A stretch of 64,000 nucleotides of DNA from Amaranthus tricolor (GCF_026212465.1 NC_080053.1:12960631-13024630), one strand, 5' to 3'. Positions 12,091-23,772 are shown, counted from the stretch's first letter. A program made the numbers and translations. The notes: generated from the letters alone by a model not told the origin.

Positions 12091-12916
12091 GATATTAAAG
12101 ACAGCGGATTCGTAGACAGAGATTATTAGGAGCGTACGTTGTCTAGGATCGCGTGACAAGGTAATTCTCAATGTCAATCTAATTAGGACTATCTCGTTAA
12201 TATTATGTGCTAAGTGATAATTAATGAGTTTAAATAGAATGTATGATTTGATATGACATTATTTTGTATGATATTATGTTTTATATATTCTCAAATTATA
12301 TCTACTATTATTTTTGTCAAACTTAAATTTATAATTACTATTTTGATAAAATTTATATTATTATTTTGATAACGAAATTAGATACGGTTTAATTTGAAAG
12401 GGAATACTTATAATATTATTATTTTGATGAAAGTTATATTATTATTTTAATGACGTTTTTAAATTCTATTGAATTTGGGAGAAATATATTATGATATTAA
12501 TATTGCAATTGAATGTTCTTGAGATATATTTTTCTTGGGAAAACCTTTGATCATAAAATAAAATGTATAATGTATGTTTGATTCTATGTTAGTGTGCTCG
12601 CGACTAATTATTAAAATATATTAAATCACGTAAAGTGTAACACAAGGGAAATGAAACTCTTATATTTGTTGTGATCCAAGTATAAGGGTGATGAACAGGT
12701 TGTCCTGTTTGCTTAGTATAGCTGCCGACAGGTATCATTATTTCTGATACTTGATACGTTGTTTGGTCTTCCTTCTATTTGTTGTGATCCAAGTTTAAGG
12801 GTTGTGCACACTAGGGTTCCCTGAGACTACTCTGCTGGCCTTAAATTATTTGGGGTGACGACCTCTTGAAGAAGTAGGTATAGGGGTAAAGCCTCGGCCT
12901 ACTGGCGTTCTCGTTC

Positions 12917-13046
12917 CCTCAAATTAAAAATTGATTATGTGTTTGTCATTATTAAATATCAAATTAATAAATTGGTTTATACCTCAAATTAAAAATTGAT
13001 TATGTGTTTGTCATTATTAAATATCAATTTAATAAATTGGTTTATG
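12917..13046. repeat. 65-bp tandem duplication in the 5' LTR
   Basis: Two near-identical copies starting CCTCAAATTAAAAATTG at 12917 and 12982. The 3' LTR has one copy (19681 onward), so the duplication arose after, or was not copied in, the last reverse transcription. Confidence 0.9.
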
Positions 13047-13561
13047 TAATATTATATATATTGTTTTCTCAAATTGTTTTCTTTTAAACTCAGCTATATA
13101 TTATTTTCTAAAATTATTTTCAATTTAATTATATTTTATTTTCTTAAAACTATTTTCAAACTCAATCGTTTTACGGGATGGAGTTGGAATTACTCAATTT
13201 TCTGATTTTGGGAGTTTTTCCCTTGTTTTTCTTGCATTCTTATGTTGCGGGTTATTGATTGCGTGGGAATCGTGGAGTGAGGATCACTTAGAAATATATC
13301 TTTTATTAGAGTCGTTTTCAGTTTAAATTTTTTTTTTGTTGTTTAAACTTTATATAGAGATATATTGCGTTTCAGTCTTCTCTTATGTTGTAAGACACTT
13401 TATTGCATTTAAAATTATTAAGTTATTTCTTAGTCGTTAAGCCTTACATTTATTTTATTAGAAATAGATGTGGCGGTAACACTCCCATGAGTAGGTTTTG
13501 GCTCATGTTTTTCATTAAAGGGTGTTTCAAAAGTTCGACCTATTCTGAGGGTGTTACAAAG

Positions 13562-13578
13562 TGGTATTAGTAGCTTAG
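13562..13578 (+). other. Degenerate initiator-Met primer-binding site
   Basis: TGGTATTAGTAGCTTAG starts three bases after the 5' LTR. It resembles the TGGTATCAGAGC site complementary to initiator tRNA-Met that chromoviruses normally use, with changes in the middle. Confidence 0.6.
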
Positions 13579-13810
13579 GTTTGTTTTGGTCAAATCATAG
13601 GATCGTTTAGGATTTAAAGTTGATAAAGACTTAAATTAAAAATAGGCTAAATGGTACAAGTAAAATTATTTTAAATAATTTAAGTAAGTTACAAAAAAAA
13701 AATTATTAAAGTGGGGACGAATGTGTTTATTGTTTTGAAGTACTTTTAAGTACTTAGTAGTAGTGCTTATTTCTTTTAGTTATATTTTCGTTGTCTTTTG
13801 TTTTTGTTAG

Positions 13811-14350
13811 ATGCCTCGATTCCATTGCACTGCTAGGAAAAGTGTTAGAAATTTTCGTGATGCACCGTACCACCTTTCTATGAAAGCAGGGGAACCCATT
13901 TCCTCATATGTCCATCGTCTTCGTGTAAGCATGGAGAACTGTCACATAAATAAGTATCATGGCAACTCTGATTATAACACACCACCTAAGCAAGCAGATG
14001 TCCTTATTCGAACCTTAAGTGATGTAGGCCCTTATGCCGAACTTAAGAAAGAATACAATGACATAATTAAAAACGGGAGACCCAATTGGGAAAGGTATGC
14101 GGATGAAAATGAGAAATGGTTTCTTACTCTAGAATATTTAGAAAAGAGGATGATCGATGCTAAGGCGAAGTGGATCTATAATGTATCTGGGAGCTCCTAT
14201 GACTACGAGGATGAGAGTGACAGGGAGGTTGATAACACCGATACCATACCTATACTTATTCTATCTGAAGATGAAGAAAACTATGAACCTAAGAAAGACT
14301 ATGTAGAAGATCCCGAGGAGGATTTTGAGGAAGAGCCAGTTCGAAAGTGA
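13811..14350 (+). CDS. Extra 179-residue ORF between LTR and gag of the chromovirus, unknown function
   Basis: An intact ATG-to-TGA frame. The N-terminal two-thirds is predicted soluble and helical (MPRFHCTARKSVRNFRDAP, then EPISSYVHRLRVSMENC, then KQADVLIRTLSDVGPYAELKKEY, then WFLTLEYLEKRMIDAKAKW). The C-terminal 50 residues are strongly acidic (runs of E and D, such as DYVEDPEEDFEEEP). The pattern of a Y..RL helix followed by a TL....Y segment is reminiscent of retroelement Gag folds, but I do not recognise a specific family. It lies where most chromoviruses have only a short leader, about 340 bases before the recognisable gag. It remains open although the pol frames around it are broken. 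It could be a captured sequence or a relic of a second gag. Confidence 0.5.
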   Translation: MPRFHCTARKSVRNFRDAPYHLSMKAGEPISSYVHRLRVSMENCHINKYHGNSDYNTPPKQADVLIRTLSDVGPYAELKKEYNDIIKNGRPNWERYADENEKWFLTLEYLEKRMIDAKAKWIYNVSGSSYDYEDESDREVDNTDTIPILILSEDEENYEPKKDYVEDPEEDFEEEPVRK

Positions 14351-14689
14351 TTTTGATGATTACTTGTTAACTAGAAAAATGGGATAGGTTGGAATTTGTT
14401 GGCTTTAAATTATTTTGCTAGTTGTCTTTATTTTTGAACAATGTTGATTTTATTTATTGTCATTGGATTATTATTTAAAAATTTATATTAATGAATATTT
14501 TCATGAGTCTTTTATGTTGTTTGTGCAAATTGATTCCTTGTCTTTTCTTTCAATCTTGAATATTGAGAATAAGTGTGTGTATGAACATGATGGAAACGTT
14601 AGTAGTAAACGCTTAGTTTCTTATATCGGCAGCCTATGCAATACCCGAACGTTTACACTCGATCTCGCAAGCGTCAACAAGCAAATAAC

Positions 14690-15858
14690 ATGGCCGAAAC
14701 ACCTGAACAATTAGCAGCTAGAGTGAGGGTACTTGAGCAGTTGTCACAAAACATAGGACTACTAGTGCAAAACCAAGCTAACAATATGAACAATGGACAT
14801 GATGACCCCCAAGCTGTCATGGCTAAGAAGATTGCCACTTTAAAACCCCCTACCTTTGTTGGGAAAGAGGACCCTATGCTATTAGAGAATTGGTTACGTG
14901 ACATGGAGAAAATCTTTACTGCAAATGGAACACCTGAGACCCAAAAGATTAACCAAGCAACGTTTTACCTACGTGAGGATGCCGACACATGGTGGGAAAC
15001 TGAGGGACAAACCATTAGTAACCAACCAAACTTTGACTGGGATTCTTTTAAGGTTGCTATTAGAGGTCGATTTTTCCCTGAACATATCAGGAGACAAAAG
15101 TGCAGTGAATTCAATAGGTTGAACCAAGGGAAGTTTATGAGTGTCAAGGAATATGCCCAAAAGTTTAATGAGTATGCTAAGTTCTGCCCTAACATGGTCC
15201 CTGATGAAGTTTCTAAGGCCCAAAAATTTGAGGATGGTTTAGCTTTCACGATACAAACTAGGTTAGGAGGAAGTACCTCATCTACCCTTGCAGAGGCTTA
15301 TTCTAAGGCTTGTAATATGGAGAGGATCTTACAAAGAGAAGAAGATTAAGGAACAAGAGAAAAGACCAAAGTAATGCGGATAGTCAAAGTAATGATAAAA
15401 GACCTCGTTTTGGTAATAATGGGGGTAATGGTAGGAACAATCACCACGAAGGAGGACATAACAATAGGAACTACCAAAACCCTAGGCAGAATGAAAACCA
15501 GCAAAAGAATGGTAACCAGAGGGCTTGGGTTTGCAAGAAATGTGAGAAGAGTCATTCGGGCTATACGTGTCAAGGCGAACCAATTAAATGTTATGCTTGT
15601 GGCGAAGCTGAACATAAGGCTAATTACTGTCCCAAGAGGCAAGAGGGAAACCAACCAGGGCAGAATGGACACAGCAAGGGCTATAACAACAATGGAGGAG
15701 GATCTAGGAACCATAACTTCAACAACAACCACTCGAACAACACTCAAGTAGGAAGTGGTTCAGCAAATGTCAAGTACAACGCCAAGAACAATCAGAACAA
15801 CAATAACAACAATAGAAATAGAGGATGCTCTTTCAATGGGAGACTCCACATTAAGAGC
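14690..15858 (+). pseudogene. Chromovirus Gag with two zinc knuckles, frameshifted
   Basis: The frame from ATG 14690 (MAETPEQLAARVRVLEQL) carries the Retrotrans_gag domain: PPTFVGKEDPMLLENWL, then ATFYLREDADTWWE, then AIRGRFFPEHIR and FEDGLAFTIQTRL. It stops at 15347-15349. The continuation lies in the next frame with a Gly/Asn/Gln-rich linker and two zinc knuckles, CKKCEKSHSGYTC (15532-15570) and CYACGEAEHKANYC (15589-15630), the nucleic-acid-binding part of Gag. A frameshift is therefore needed near 15340. An in-frame TAG at 15859-15861 separates it from protease. Confidence 0.88.
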
Positions 15859-15873
15859 TAGAGCGAAGCTGAG

Positions 15874-16299
15874 TTGGACGCCAACATTGTGACGGGTACT
15901 TTCCTTGTAAACTTTAAACCTACTTTTGTACTCTTTGATTCTGGAGCTTCACATTCCTTTTTATTAAAATCTTTTATCGAAAAACATTTCTTTAAACCTT
16001 CTTCCTCATGTCAAGATAAGGTAACCACACCCTCAGGTGAAACCTTTTTCAGTAAGAACCTTTACTTAGGTATGCCTATTGTTATCTCCGAAACCAAACT
16101 ACCCGTGAACCTTATCGAGTTTAATTTAAAAGACTTCGATTTGGTTTTGGGAATCGATTGGTTAAGGAAGTATCAGGCAAAAATCAATTGTGCTAAACAG
16201 AGAATTACCTTTAGAGGCCCTAAGGGAAATAAACTAACCTACCAAGAAACTACTTTCGAGCCACCAAATACCAAGCTTATCTCCGCCTTTAATCTTTAG
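15874..16299 (+). pseudogene. Chromovirus aspartic protease segment of Pol
   Basis: It shows the retropepsin active-site motif FDSGASHSF about 25 residues in and the LGIDWL motif toward the end, as in plant Ty3/gypsy proteases that cleave the Gag-Pol polyprotein. The frame is open but ends in an in-frame TAG at 16297-16299, after which the linker to reverse transcriptase (VVKEFVDVFPDE) continues in the same frame. It is part of a polyprotein, not a separate gene. Confidence 0.85.
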
Positions 16300-16329
16300 A
16301 CCCATCTTAGGAAAGGCTACCCCGTATAT

Positions 16330-17145
16330 TTGTGCCATGTAAAGGACATGAGCATGAAAGAGGACGAGTTAGGAGAGATACCTGTAGTTAAGGAGTTTGT
16401 TGATGTGTTCCCAGATGAGATTCCAAAGATGCCACCTGTGAGAGATTTAGACTTCAAGATTGACTTAGTTCCGGGAACAAGACCCATTTCAAAGGCACCT
16501 TATAGGATAACACTTGCCGAGTTGCAAGAGTTGAAGGTACAACTTGAGGACTTGTTGGATAAAGGATATATATAAGACCAAGTGTATCACCTTGGGGAGC
16601 CCCAGTATTATTTTTTAGGAAGAAAGATGGAACATTGAGACTATGTATTGATTATACGGATTTAAATAGTGTGACAATGAAGAATAAGTATCCACTTCCT
16701 AGAATTGAGGATCTATTCGATCAACTTAGGGGTGCAGGAGTATTTTTAAAGATTTATTTGAGATCAGGTTATCATCAATTACGAATTGCAGAAGAGGATA
16801 TAGCCAAAACAGATTTTCGAATGAGGTATGGCCATTATGAGTTCACAGTCATGCCCTTTGGACTTACTAATGCGCCTGCTGTCTCTATGGACCTTATGAA
16901 TAGGACTTTTCAGCCTTATTTGGATAAGTTTGTAGTTTTTTTTATTGATGATATTTTAGTATACTCTATGAATCAAGAAGAGCATGAGACTCATTTGTGG
17001 AAAGTTTTAGAGATTTTAAGAGAGAATAAGTTGTATGCCAAGTTTTCAAAATGTGAATTCTGGTTGGAATAGATAGCATTTTTGGGGCATGTAATTACAA
17101 AGGATGGAGTAATGGTAGATCCCTCGAAGGTTCAAGCAGTAATGA
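16330..17145 (+). pseudogene. Chromovirus reverse transcriptase
   Basis: Conserved blocks in order: VFPDEIPKMPP, then APYRI, then (after a frame change near 16570 in an ATATATATA run) [35 protein letters not shown] and the catalytic FIDDILVYS. The YxDD aspartates are present in the form IDD. An in-frame TAG at 17070-17072 and a TGA near 17147 interrupt the passage to RNase H. In the family this enzyme copies the element's RNA into DNA in cytoplasmic particles. Confidence 0.88.
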
Positions 17146-17165
17146 ATTGACCTACACCCACTAAT

Positions 17166-17858
17166 GTGACAGAAGTGAAAAGTTTCTTAGGTCTAGCCGG
17201 ATACTATAGGAGATTTGTGAAAAATTTCTCGAGAATCGCTCAACCTATCACTAATTTGATGAAGAAGACCACTAAGTTTCAATGGGATGAGAACTGTGAA
17301 GCGGCATTCCAAGAGTTGAAATCAAGGCTTACCTCTGCTCCTGTGCTGACCTTACCGAATGAAAGTGGAGAATATGAGGTTTATACAGACGCATCTAAGA
17401 ACGGACTAGGTTGTGTGTTGATGCCAGATGGAAAAGTAGTAGCATATGCTTCACGACAACTTAAGCCGCATGAGAAGAATTACCCCACACATGACTTAGA
17501 ATTGGGAGCTGTAGACTTTGCATTGAAAATTTGGAGACATTATTTATTCGGAGTAAAGTGCAAGATTTATACTGATCACAAGAGTTTGAGGTTCTTGTAC
17601 ACTCAAAAGGAGTTGAATATGAGACAAAGACGATGGTTATAACTCATTAAGGATTATGATCTGGATTTGAAGTATTGTGAGGGAAAGGCAAACAAAGTAG
17701 CTGATGCTCTGAGTAGGAAGTCAAGTCATACAATGAATGCATTAATTTTAGCAGATGAATTGTGTGAAGAGATTCGTCGGATGAACTTAGAAGTGGTAGA
17801 GTATGGATATGTGGGTACTCAATTGAATGGAATGACGATTGAATCCGATATTTTTTGA
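17166..17858 (+). pseudogene. Chromovirus RNase H segment
   Basis: It begins with the connection block [17 protein letters not shown] and reaches the RNase H motifs [33 protein letters not shown] and [11 protein letters not shown], retaining the expected D, E and D positions. An in-frame stop at 17641-17643 follows RQRRWL, and the frame then continues (GKANKVADALSRK) to 17858. A slip in a run of T near 17850 shifts it relative to integrase. Confidence 0.85.
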
Positions 17859-19260
17859 GGAAATTAGAGTGAAGCAAGTTACGGATAACTGGTTAACTAA
17901 ATTGAAGAAGTTGAAGGAGGATGGTCAAGCACCTGAGTTCGAAAGTGATGAAAATGGCGTAATGAAGTATAAAGGAAGATGGTGCATACCGCATGACGAG
18001 GACCTTAAGACTAAGATTATGACTGAAGCCCATAATTCCCCATACTCAATACATCCTGGTGGTGATAAGATGTACAAGGATCTTAAGAAGAACTTTTGGT
18101 GGCCCAACATGAAGCGTGAAGTTGCAGGCTTTGTGGCGAAGTGTCTAACGTGTCAGAAGGTGAAAATTCAACATATGAAGCCGGGGGAAAAATTGCAATC
18201 ATTAGAAGTACCTGGATGGAAATGGGAGTCGATTTCAATAGACTTTGTAGTAGGATTGCCAAAGTCAAAAACAGGGAAGAATGCGATATGGGTGATAGAG
18301 GATCGATTAACAAAAACAGCAAGGTTTATAGCTATGAAGAATACTTGGACAATGCAACAGATGGTAGATGCGTATTTTCAAGAGGTAGTGAGATTGCATG
18401 GTGTGCCTAAGGACATTGTATCAGATAGAGATTTGAGGTTTTTGTCCAAATTTTGAAAGATGCTACAAGAAGCAGTGGGCACGATACTAAAGTTCAGTAC
18501 TGCATTTCATCCAGCAATAGATGGTCAAACAGAGAGAACGATTCAGACTCTAGAGGATTTGTTAAGAGCATGAGTTATGGATTTTGGTGGATCTTGGGAG
18601 GATAATTTGACGTATGTAGAGTTTTCTAACAATAATAGTTTTCATTCTCGCATAGGAATGACACCTTACGAAGCCCTATATGGGAGAAAGATGTTAATGA
18701 GTCGTTAGGATTAGGACCATACATGATTGAGGAGACTACAAAGAAGGTAAGGATGATCCAAGAACGTATGAGGGGCGCGCAAGATCGTCAGAAGTTGTAT
18801 GCAGACAAAAGGAGGAGGCATTAGAGTTTGAAGTAGGTGAAAAAGTTTTGCTCAAAGTGTCACCAACCAAGGGTGTCATGAGATTTGGTAGGAAGGGTAA
18901 ATTGAGTTCTCGTTTTATAGGTCCTTATGAAGTATTGGAACAAATTGGGGAAGTAGCCTATAATTAGCCCTACCTATGAACCTAGCCAAAGTCCACAATG
19001 TCTTCCATGTATTCCAACTCCGAAAATATGTCCATGACCCATCCCATATCATACAACCTGAAACCATTGAATTCGATGAAACCCTTACCTTTGAAGAAAA
19101 GCCAATAAAAATCCTTGATACCAAAACAAGATGTACCTGGAACAAGGAAATTAAGTTGGTCAAGATATTATGGACGAACCAACAAATCGAAGAAGCCACA
19201 TGGGAAATCGAAGTTGACATGAGAAAGCGATACCCCGAACTGTTCGAACAGGTACGTTGA
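17839..19260 (+). pseudogene. Chromovirus integrase with C-terminal chromodomain-like end
   Basis: The zinc-binding HHCC region is seen (IHPGGDKMYKDL, then CLTCQKVK), followed by the catalytic core with WESISIDFVVGLP and IVSDRD. A TGA at 18454-18456 is followed in frame by [21 protein letters not shown], which contains the catalytic Glu. The core then suffers a deletion near 18693 and frame changes. The last segment (18976-19260) shows VHNVFHVFQLRKYVHDPSH and IEEATWEIEVDMRKRYPELF, characteristic of the Tekay/Del chromovirus C-terminus, where a chromodomain-like module can target integration to heterochromatin. Confidence 0.85.
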
Positions 19261-19293
19261 GTTTCGAGGACGAAACTTTTTAAAATAGGGGGG

Positions 19294-20258
19294 TGATGCG
19301 AGTCTATCAAAACCATCCAATTTTCTTTTTCTTTTAAAACTTTAGTAGTTAACTTTAAGTTCGAGGACTAATTATTAAAATATATTAAATCACGTAAAGT
19401 GTAACACGAGGAAAATGAAGCTCTTATATTTGTTGTGATCCAAGTATAAGGGTGATGAACAAGTTGTTCTGTTTGGTAAGTATAGTTGCCGACAGGTCTT
19501 ATTATTTCTGATACTTGATACGATGTTTGGTCTTCCTTCTATTTGTTGTGATCCAAGTAGAAGGGGTGTGCACAGTAGGGTTCCCTGAGACTACTCTGCT
19601 GGCCTTGAATTATTTTGGGTGACGACCTCTTGATGAAGTAGGTATATGGGTAAAGCCTCGGCCTACTGGCGTTCTCGTTCCCTCAAATTAAAAATTGATT
19701 ATGTGTTTGTCATTATTAAATATCAAATTAATAAATTGGTTTATGTGATATTATTTATATTGTTTTCTCAAATTTTTTTCTTTTAAACTCAGCTATATAT
19801 TATTTTCTATAATTATTTTCAATTTAATTATATTTTATTTTCTTAAAAATATTTCTAAACTTAATCGTTTTACGTGATGGAGTTGGAATTACTCAATTTT
19901 CTAATTTTGGGAGTTTTTCCCTTGTTTTTCTTGCATTCTTATGTTGCAGGTTATTGATTGTGTAGGAATCGTGGAGTGAGGATCACTTAGAAATATAGCT
20001 TTTATTAGAGTCGTATTTCAGTTAAAATTTTTTTTTTTGTTGTTTAAATTTTATTTAGACATAGATTGCGTTTCAGTCTTCTCTTATGTTGTAAGACCCT
20101 TTATTGCTTTAAAATTATTAAGTTATTTTCTTAGTCGTTAAGCCTTACATTTATTTTATTAGAAATAGATGTGACGGTAACACTCCCATGAGTAGGTTTT
20201 AGTTTATGTTTTTCATAAAGGGTGTTTCAAAAGTTCGACCTATTCTGAGGGTGTTACA
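19294..20258 (+). repeat. Chromovirus 3' LTR, shortened
   Basis: It follows a G-rich polypurine tract and ends in GTGTTACA at 20258. From about 19370 it matches the 5' LTR closely, but the first about 800 bases of the 5' LTR are absent and replaced by about 75 bases without match (TGATGCGAGTCTATC onward). The usual TGTAACA start is lost on this side. Confidence 0.85.
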
Positions 20259-22059
20259 GTTCTGATCCATAACCTACACCTAATCGACCTCAACCTCTAC
20301 ATTTAACTTATTCTCAACCTACTCCGGGTTTACAGGAGCATTTTTTGAGGAGTGAATTTATGAGGGAGAAGGTCACTCCCTCTCCGAAGACGTCACGTGG
20401 TTCGCAACATCCGTCTAGGACACCGGAGCCTACCACTCCACAGGGACTGCCGCGCGATGATTCTTCCCTTGCGGTGGAGCACCCATGACCACGCCTCCTA
20501 TGGATGCCTGATAATTCTGGTTACGTTTTATTGTTTGTTGGTTTTTGATGGTTATATTTAGTCAATAAATTAATTAAAACATGTTGATTTTTGAAGATTT
20601 GCCATAGACGGTGGCAACCAATTAGCCACCTCCATTCGTAGGTCCTTTGAGGCTTACAAAGATCCTAATGGATGGGCATGGAGGCACCTAGACAAACAAA
20701 CAATCGAGTTCTACTGGCAACAATTTCAAGTAAAGATAACTACTTTACCATTTATCTATTTGACTTCATTGTAACTTCTTATAAATATACTAATTGATCT
20801 TGTCGTTTAAGAAACAATGGTCTTGGGATCCTTCTATTAGTCCCTTAGTTTATACGGAGTTGGAGAAGAAGGCCAAGATCCGGTACAAGGACATTATTTT
20901 TATTCATAAGAAAACCTATGAGGAAAATAATGACTACAAGCCGAGCTGGGTGGCGAAGGAGATTTGGGAAAGGTGGGTCAATTTTTGGAAATCCGAAGAG
21001 TTTCAATCTCATCGGTCAAGAGGTAGGAAGAACCGCCACCAGGGGGAAGAAGAGGGTGCAGCTGAAGTCACCCATACCGGCGGTTCGGTGTCTGCGCACA
21101 GGATGTTGCGCATTTTGGTGTACGTATTAATTTCTTTACTTTTGGTTAACATTTTTGGTTAACATAAAAAATTAGATTAGCTTTTGGTAGGTTAGCTGTT
21201 TTAGAACATTCTTTAGAATAGCTGATATTGGATGTTGAGGAAATGCTAGATTTTTAGCTGTTTTCGAATTAGATACATTGTACATCTATATTGGTTTATA
21301 AAATTCAGGGCTTACTTAAGTTTTGGTTTTTGTTAATTTACAGAGGAAACTTTGCCAAAATTTTTACAAATTCATTGTTTAAATGTTTAGGATGAGCACA
21401 AGCGCCTCATTGCACCTCTCCACTATAGATGCACCTGTCGAGCGTTTGAACGACGCCTATTTTCAGGCCGTTAAAAACATCGAATCACAGACTCCAAGGA
21501 AGAAGAAGCCCTCTAAGGCTGTCTATGGTGTTGGTGACGCGGCACAACATTATTATGTTGAATTTGTGAGGACGCAATCCCAACACCAAGCCGCTCCTCC
21601 TCCGGCCTAAATGGTTAACAAGAGGCTAGATCATCTTCAGAAAAGTCTTGGATCAAATAGATGATCGCCTCAACAATACCATTTCCAGGGAGGAGCATAT
21701 GGCCCTTGTGGAGGAGCAACGCAAAACAAGGGAAGGGGTTAACCATTTGCCATCCTTTGTGCGCACGCTGTTCTAGTAGAACCCGGCTTTCCAACAACCT
21801 CCTCTGCCTCCACCATCCAGCTAGACCATTGTTTTTAAGTTTACTTATGATGAATTGTGTTCGGTAAAAATTTGGAATTGTATAATTTATTTGACAGATA
21901 CTTTTATGCTTTTGTTAATTTGTATATAAATTTAGTTTCGTCCGTATTCGAGCTTATTTTTATCTTTTTATTGTTTTGTTTGATCGATAATTTATTTTAT
22001 CGATAAAATATTAATTCTGGTCAAATGTGGTCAATATCATTGTCCACATTTGACCATAT

Positions 22060-22662
22060 TAATTATTTAATAATAGAATTTTTCGACTATATTCCGACTA
22101 ATAAATAGTAGGAATTTAGTCGGAAAACATAGTCGCCTTTTCTTGGTTGAATACAGTCAAATTTCATGTTTGACTTTTCCGACCATTTGCCGACTAACTT
22201 TTAGTAGCAATGTAGTCGGAATCCACAACCGTCTTTTTTCTAGAAAGATCAAGTCAATTTTGAGGTTTGACTTTTCAAGATCAAGATCAAGATCAAGTTA
22301 GTCGGAAATTTAAATTAATATTTTAATATCAAAATTTTCTGAAAAATTAAGAGAATTTTGATTTTCGTAAATTCCGACCAATTTCTGACTACCGGCTTAT
22401 CGGAATATAGCGACTAATGTTTAGTAGGTAATTAGTCGGAAATTTTCGACAAAATTCCTAGCATCAAATTTGGTCGTAATTCCGACTAACTTCCTACCAC
22501 CAACTTTTTAGTCGGAATTCCGACCAATATATCGATTAACAAGGATTTCCGACCATTTTGAGCCGACTAGACTGAAACAGTCGAAATTTAGTCGGTATAC
22601 CGCTATACCGACTAAATTACGACTATTTCGTCCAGTCGAAAATTTGCTGTTTTTTTGTAGTG
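22060..22662 (+). repeat. CACTA 3' subterminal repeats and terminus
   Basis: More than fifteen copies of the 8-10 bp motif TAGTCGGAA / TTCCGACTA in both orientations fill this block. It ends TTTTTTTGTAGTG, the inverse of a CACTAC terminus. This layout is typical of CACTA elements, where such repeats bind the accessory transposase. The boundary with flanking DNA is placed after TAGTG at 22662. Confidence 0.85.
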
Positions 22663-23637
22663 TTATGGTCAAGAGGCTCAATTTAATCATTAGAAAACAA
22701 AAAAAAAATAGAAACTAGGGTTCAAGGATATAGTTGATGTCCCAATTTAGCATTTTTGTGGAGTATATTTAGAATCGTGTAAAATCGTAAAATCGTACGA
22801 TTCTAATTACGATTGTACAAATCTATACGATTCAAAGATTCTAATTACGATTCTAAAATTTAAAGGATCTATGTCTGCATAGAGATTTAAATGTGCTTTT
22901 TACTCCTAAATAAGCTAAAATAACCCTTTTATTTAACTTAATCAAATTCACCCTTATTTGTTTGTCATAATAATCTAAGTCCATGTACGTACTTGTATAT
23001 TTGAAATATTTTGCCTATAATCTAATTTGGAGAAAGAGCTAGCTAATATATAATTCAAGATTTTGGATACCTAATTGCTAATTTCTTTCTAGGATCTAGA
23101 GAGTGCAACGTTGGACGTACACCGCTGTGCGAATCAAATTGGATATTGGTGAGCAGCATTTGACTACTTATGTCATGGAAATCAAACTACGCCAGAATAT
23201 TGTTTTCTTTCCTAAATGCCAAATAATTCGAAACTCTTAACACCTTCAACCACTATTAATTAATTTGCAAATTCTCAGATCAAGACTATTTCTTTTGGGC
23301 TATTCTAATATATACTTATTGTCTTAAAATATTCTCTTATACATTAATATTTACAATTTTAAAATAATTATTTTTTATAGTTTTAGAGTGATTACTTATA
23401 GCAATAAAAAAACTACATATAATTATCTTAAATTTATTAATTAAAATAATAAACTAATTATATGAATTTGTCTTATAAGTGGAGAATCCCTTACAAGATT
23501 GTTAGCCTCATAAGTCATAAGTGCATGAAAGGGACAAGTTTTACAATTTACAGTTATTGGGAAATGCATGCAGTCCCACTATTTCAACGCTCATGGAAGA
23601 AAATGGAAATAATGCATTTCAACATGCATTAATTTTG

Positions 23638-23772
<135 letters not shown>

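Larger units (their letters stand above)
8974..13558 (+). repeat. Chromovirus 5' LTR, interrupted by a CACTA element
   Basis: It begins TGTAACATCTG and ends GAGGGTGTTACA. Without the 2832-bp CACTA insert (9259-12090) and one TSD copy it is about 1.75 kb. The part from about 12603 to 13558 is closely matched by the 3' LTR (19370-20258). The upstream part has no counterpart there. A 65-bp tandem duplication (12917-13046) is present only in this copy. Confidence 0.88.
8974..20258 (+). mobile_element. Ty3/gypsy chromovirus (Tekay/Del-like) with both LTRs, TSD GTTCT
   Basis: Both ends carry the terminal inverted repeat TGTAACA...TGTTACA, and the 5-bp duplication GTTCT lies at 8969-8973 and 20259-20263. 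Removing the element rejoins the reading frame of the second CACTA gene. Order inside: 5' LTR, PBS, an extra ORF, gag with zinc knuckles, protease, reverse transcriptase, RNase H, integrase, and a C-terminal chromodomain-like segment. The polypurine tract (run of G at 19288-19293) precedes the 3' LTR. The protein-coding part has several stops and frameshifts, so the element is defective. Confidence 0.9.
8830..21610 (+). pseudogene. Second CACTA gene (Transposase_24-like), split by an 11-kb chromovirus
   Basis: The first part starts MPRMKNSQGQRIDPRTRQPY at 8830 and breaks at 8973. The same Pro/Gln-rich frame continues at 20264 after the inserted retrotransposon. Later exon-like blocks are at 20615-20729 (ATSIRRSFEAYKDPNGWAW), 20810-21118 (KARIRYKDI-like, NDYKPSWVAKEIWERWVNFW, HTGGSVSAH) and 21390-21610 (YFQAVKNIE, YGVGDAAQHYYVEF). 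The order and the PSW...W..W and HTGGS motifs resemble the plant transposase family PF03004 (Transposase_24), the accessory protein of CACTA elements. In-frame stops occur after the junction (near 20270) and at about 20486. I place the exon boundaries only roughly. It is not functional. Confidence 0.65.
1..22662 (+). mobile_element. Large CACTA (En/Spm) transposon, 5' end outside window, host to several nested elements
   Basis: A TNP2-type transposase pseudogene (1-5415) is followed on the same strand by a second, Transposase_24-like gene (8830-21610). Then comes a 3' end rich in short GTCGGAA / CCGACTA motifs that terminates in ...TTTTTTTGTAGTG at 22662, the reverse complement of a CACTAC terminus. 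In En/Spm elements the TNPD/TNP2 coding region lies upstream of most exons of the second gene, so the order fits a single element. Removing the hAT (219-3799), Athila-like (5416-7823) and chromovirus (8974-20258) inserts leaves roughly 5 kb of CACTA sequence in this window. That both genes belong to one element is inference. The left terminus is not visible, so the target duplication cannot be checked. Confidence 0.7.

Noticed and set aside
15346..15751. Long frames on both strands over the gag linker
   Set aside because: They are shadow frames over the Asn/Gly-rich zinc-knuckle region. The correct frame carries the two CCHC motifs.
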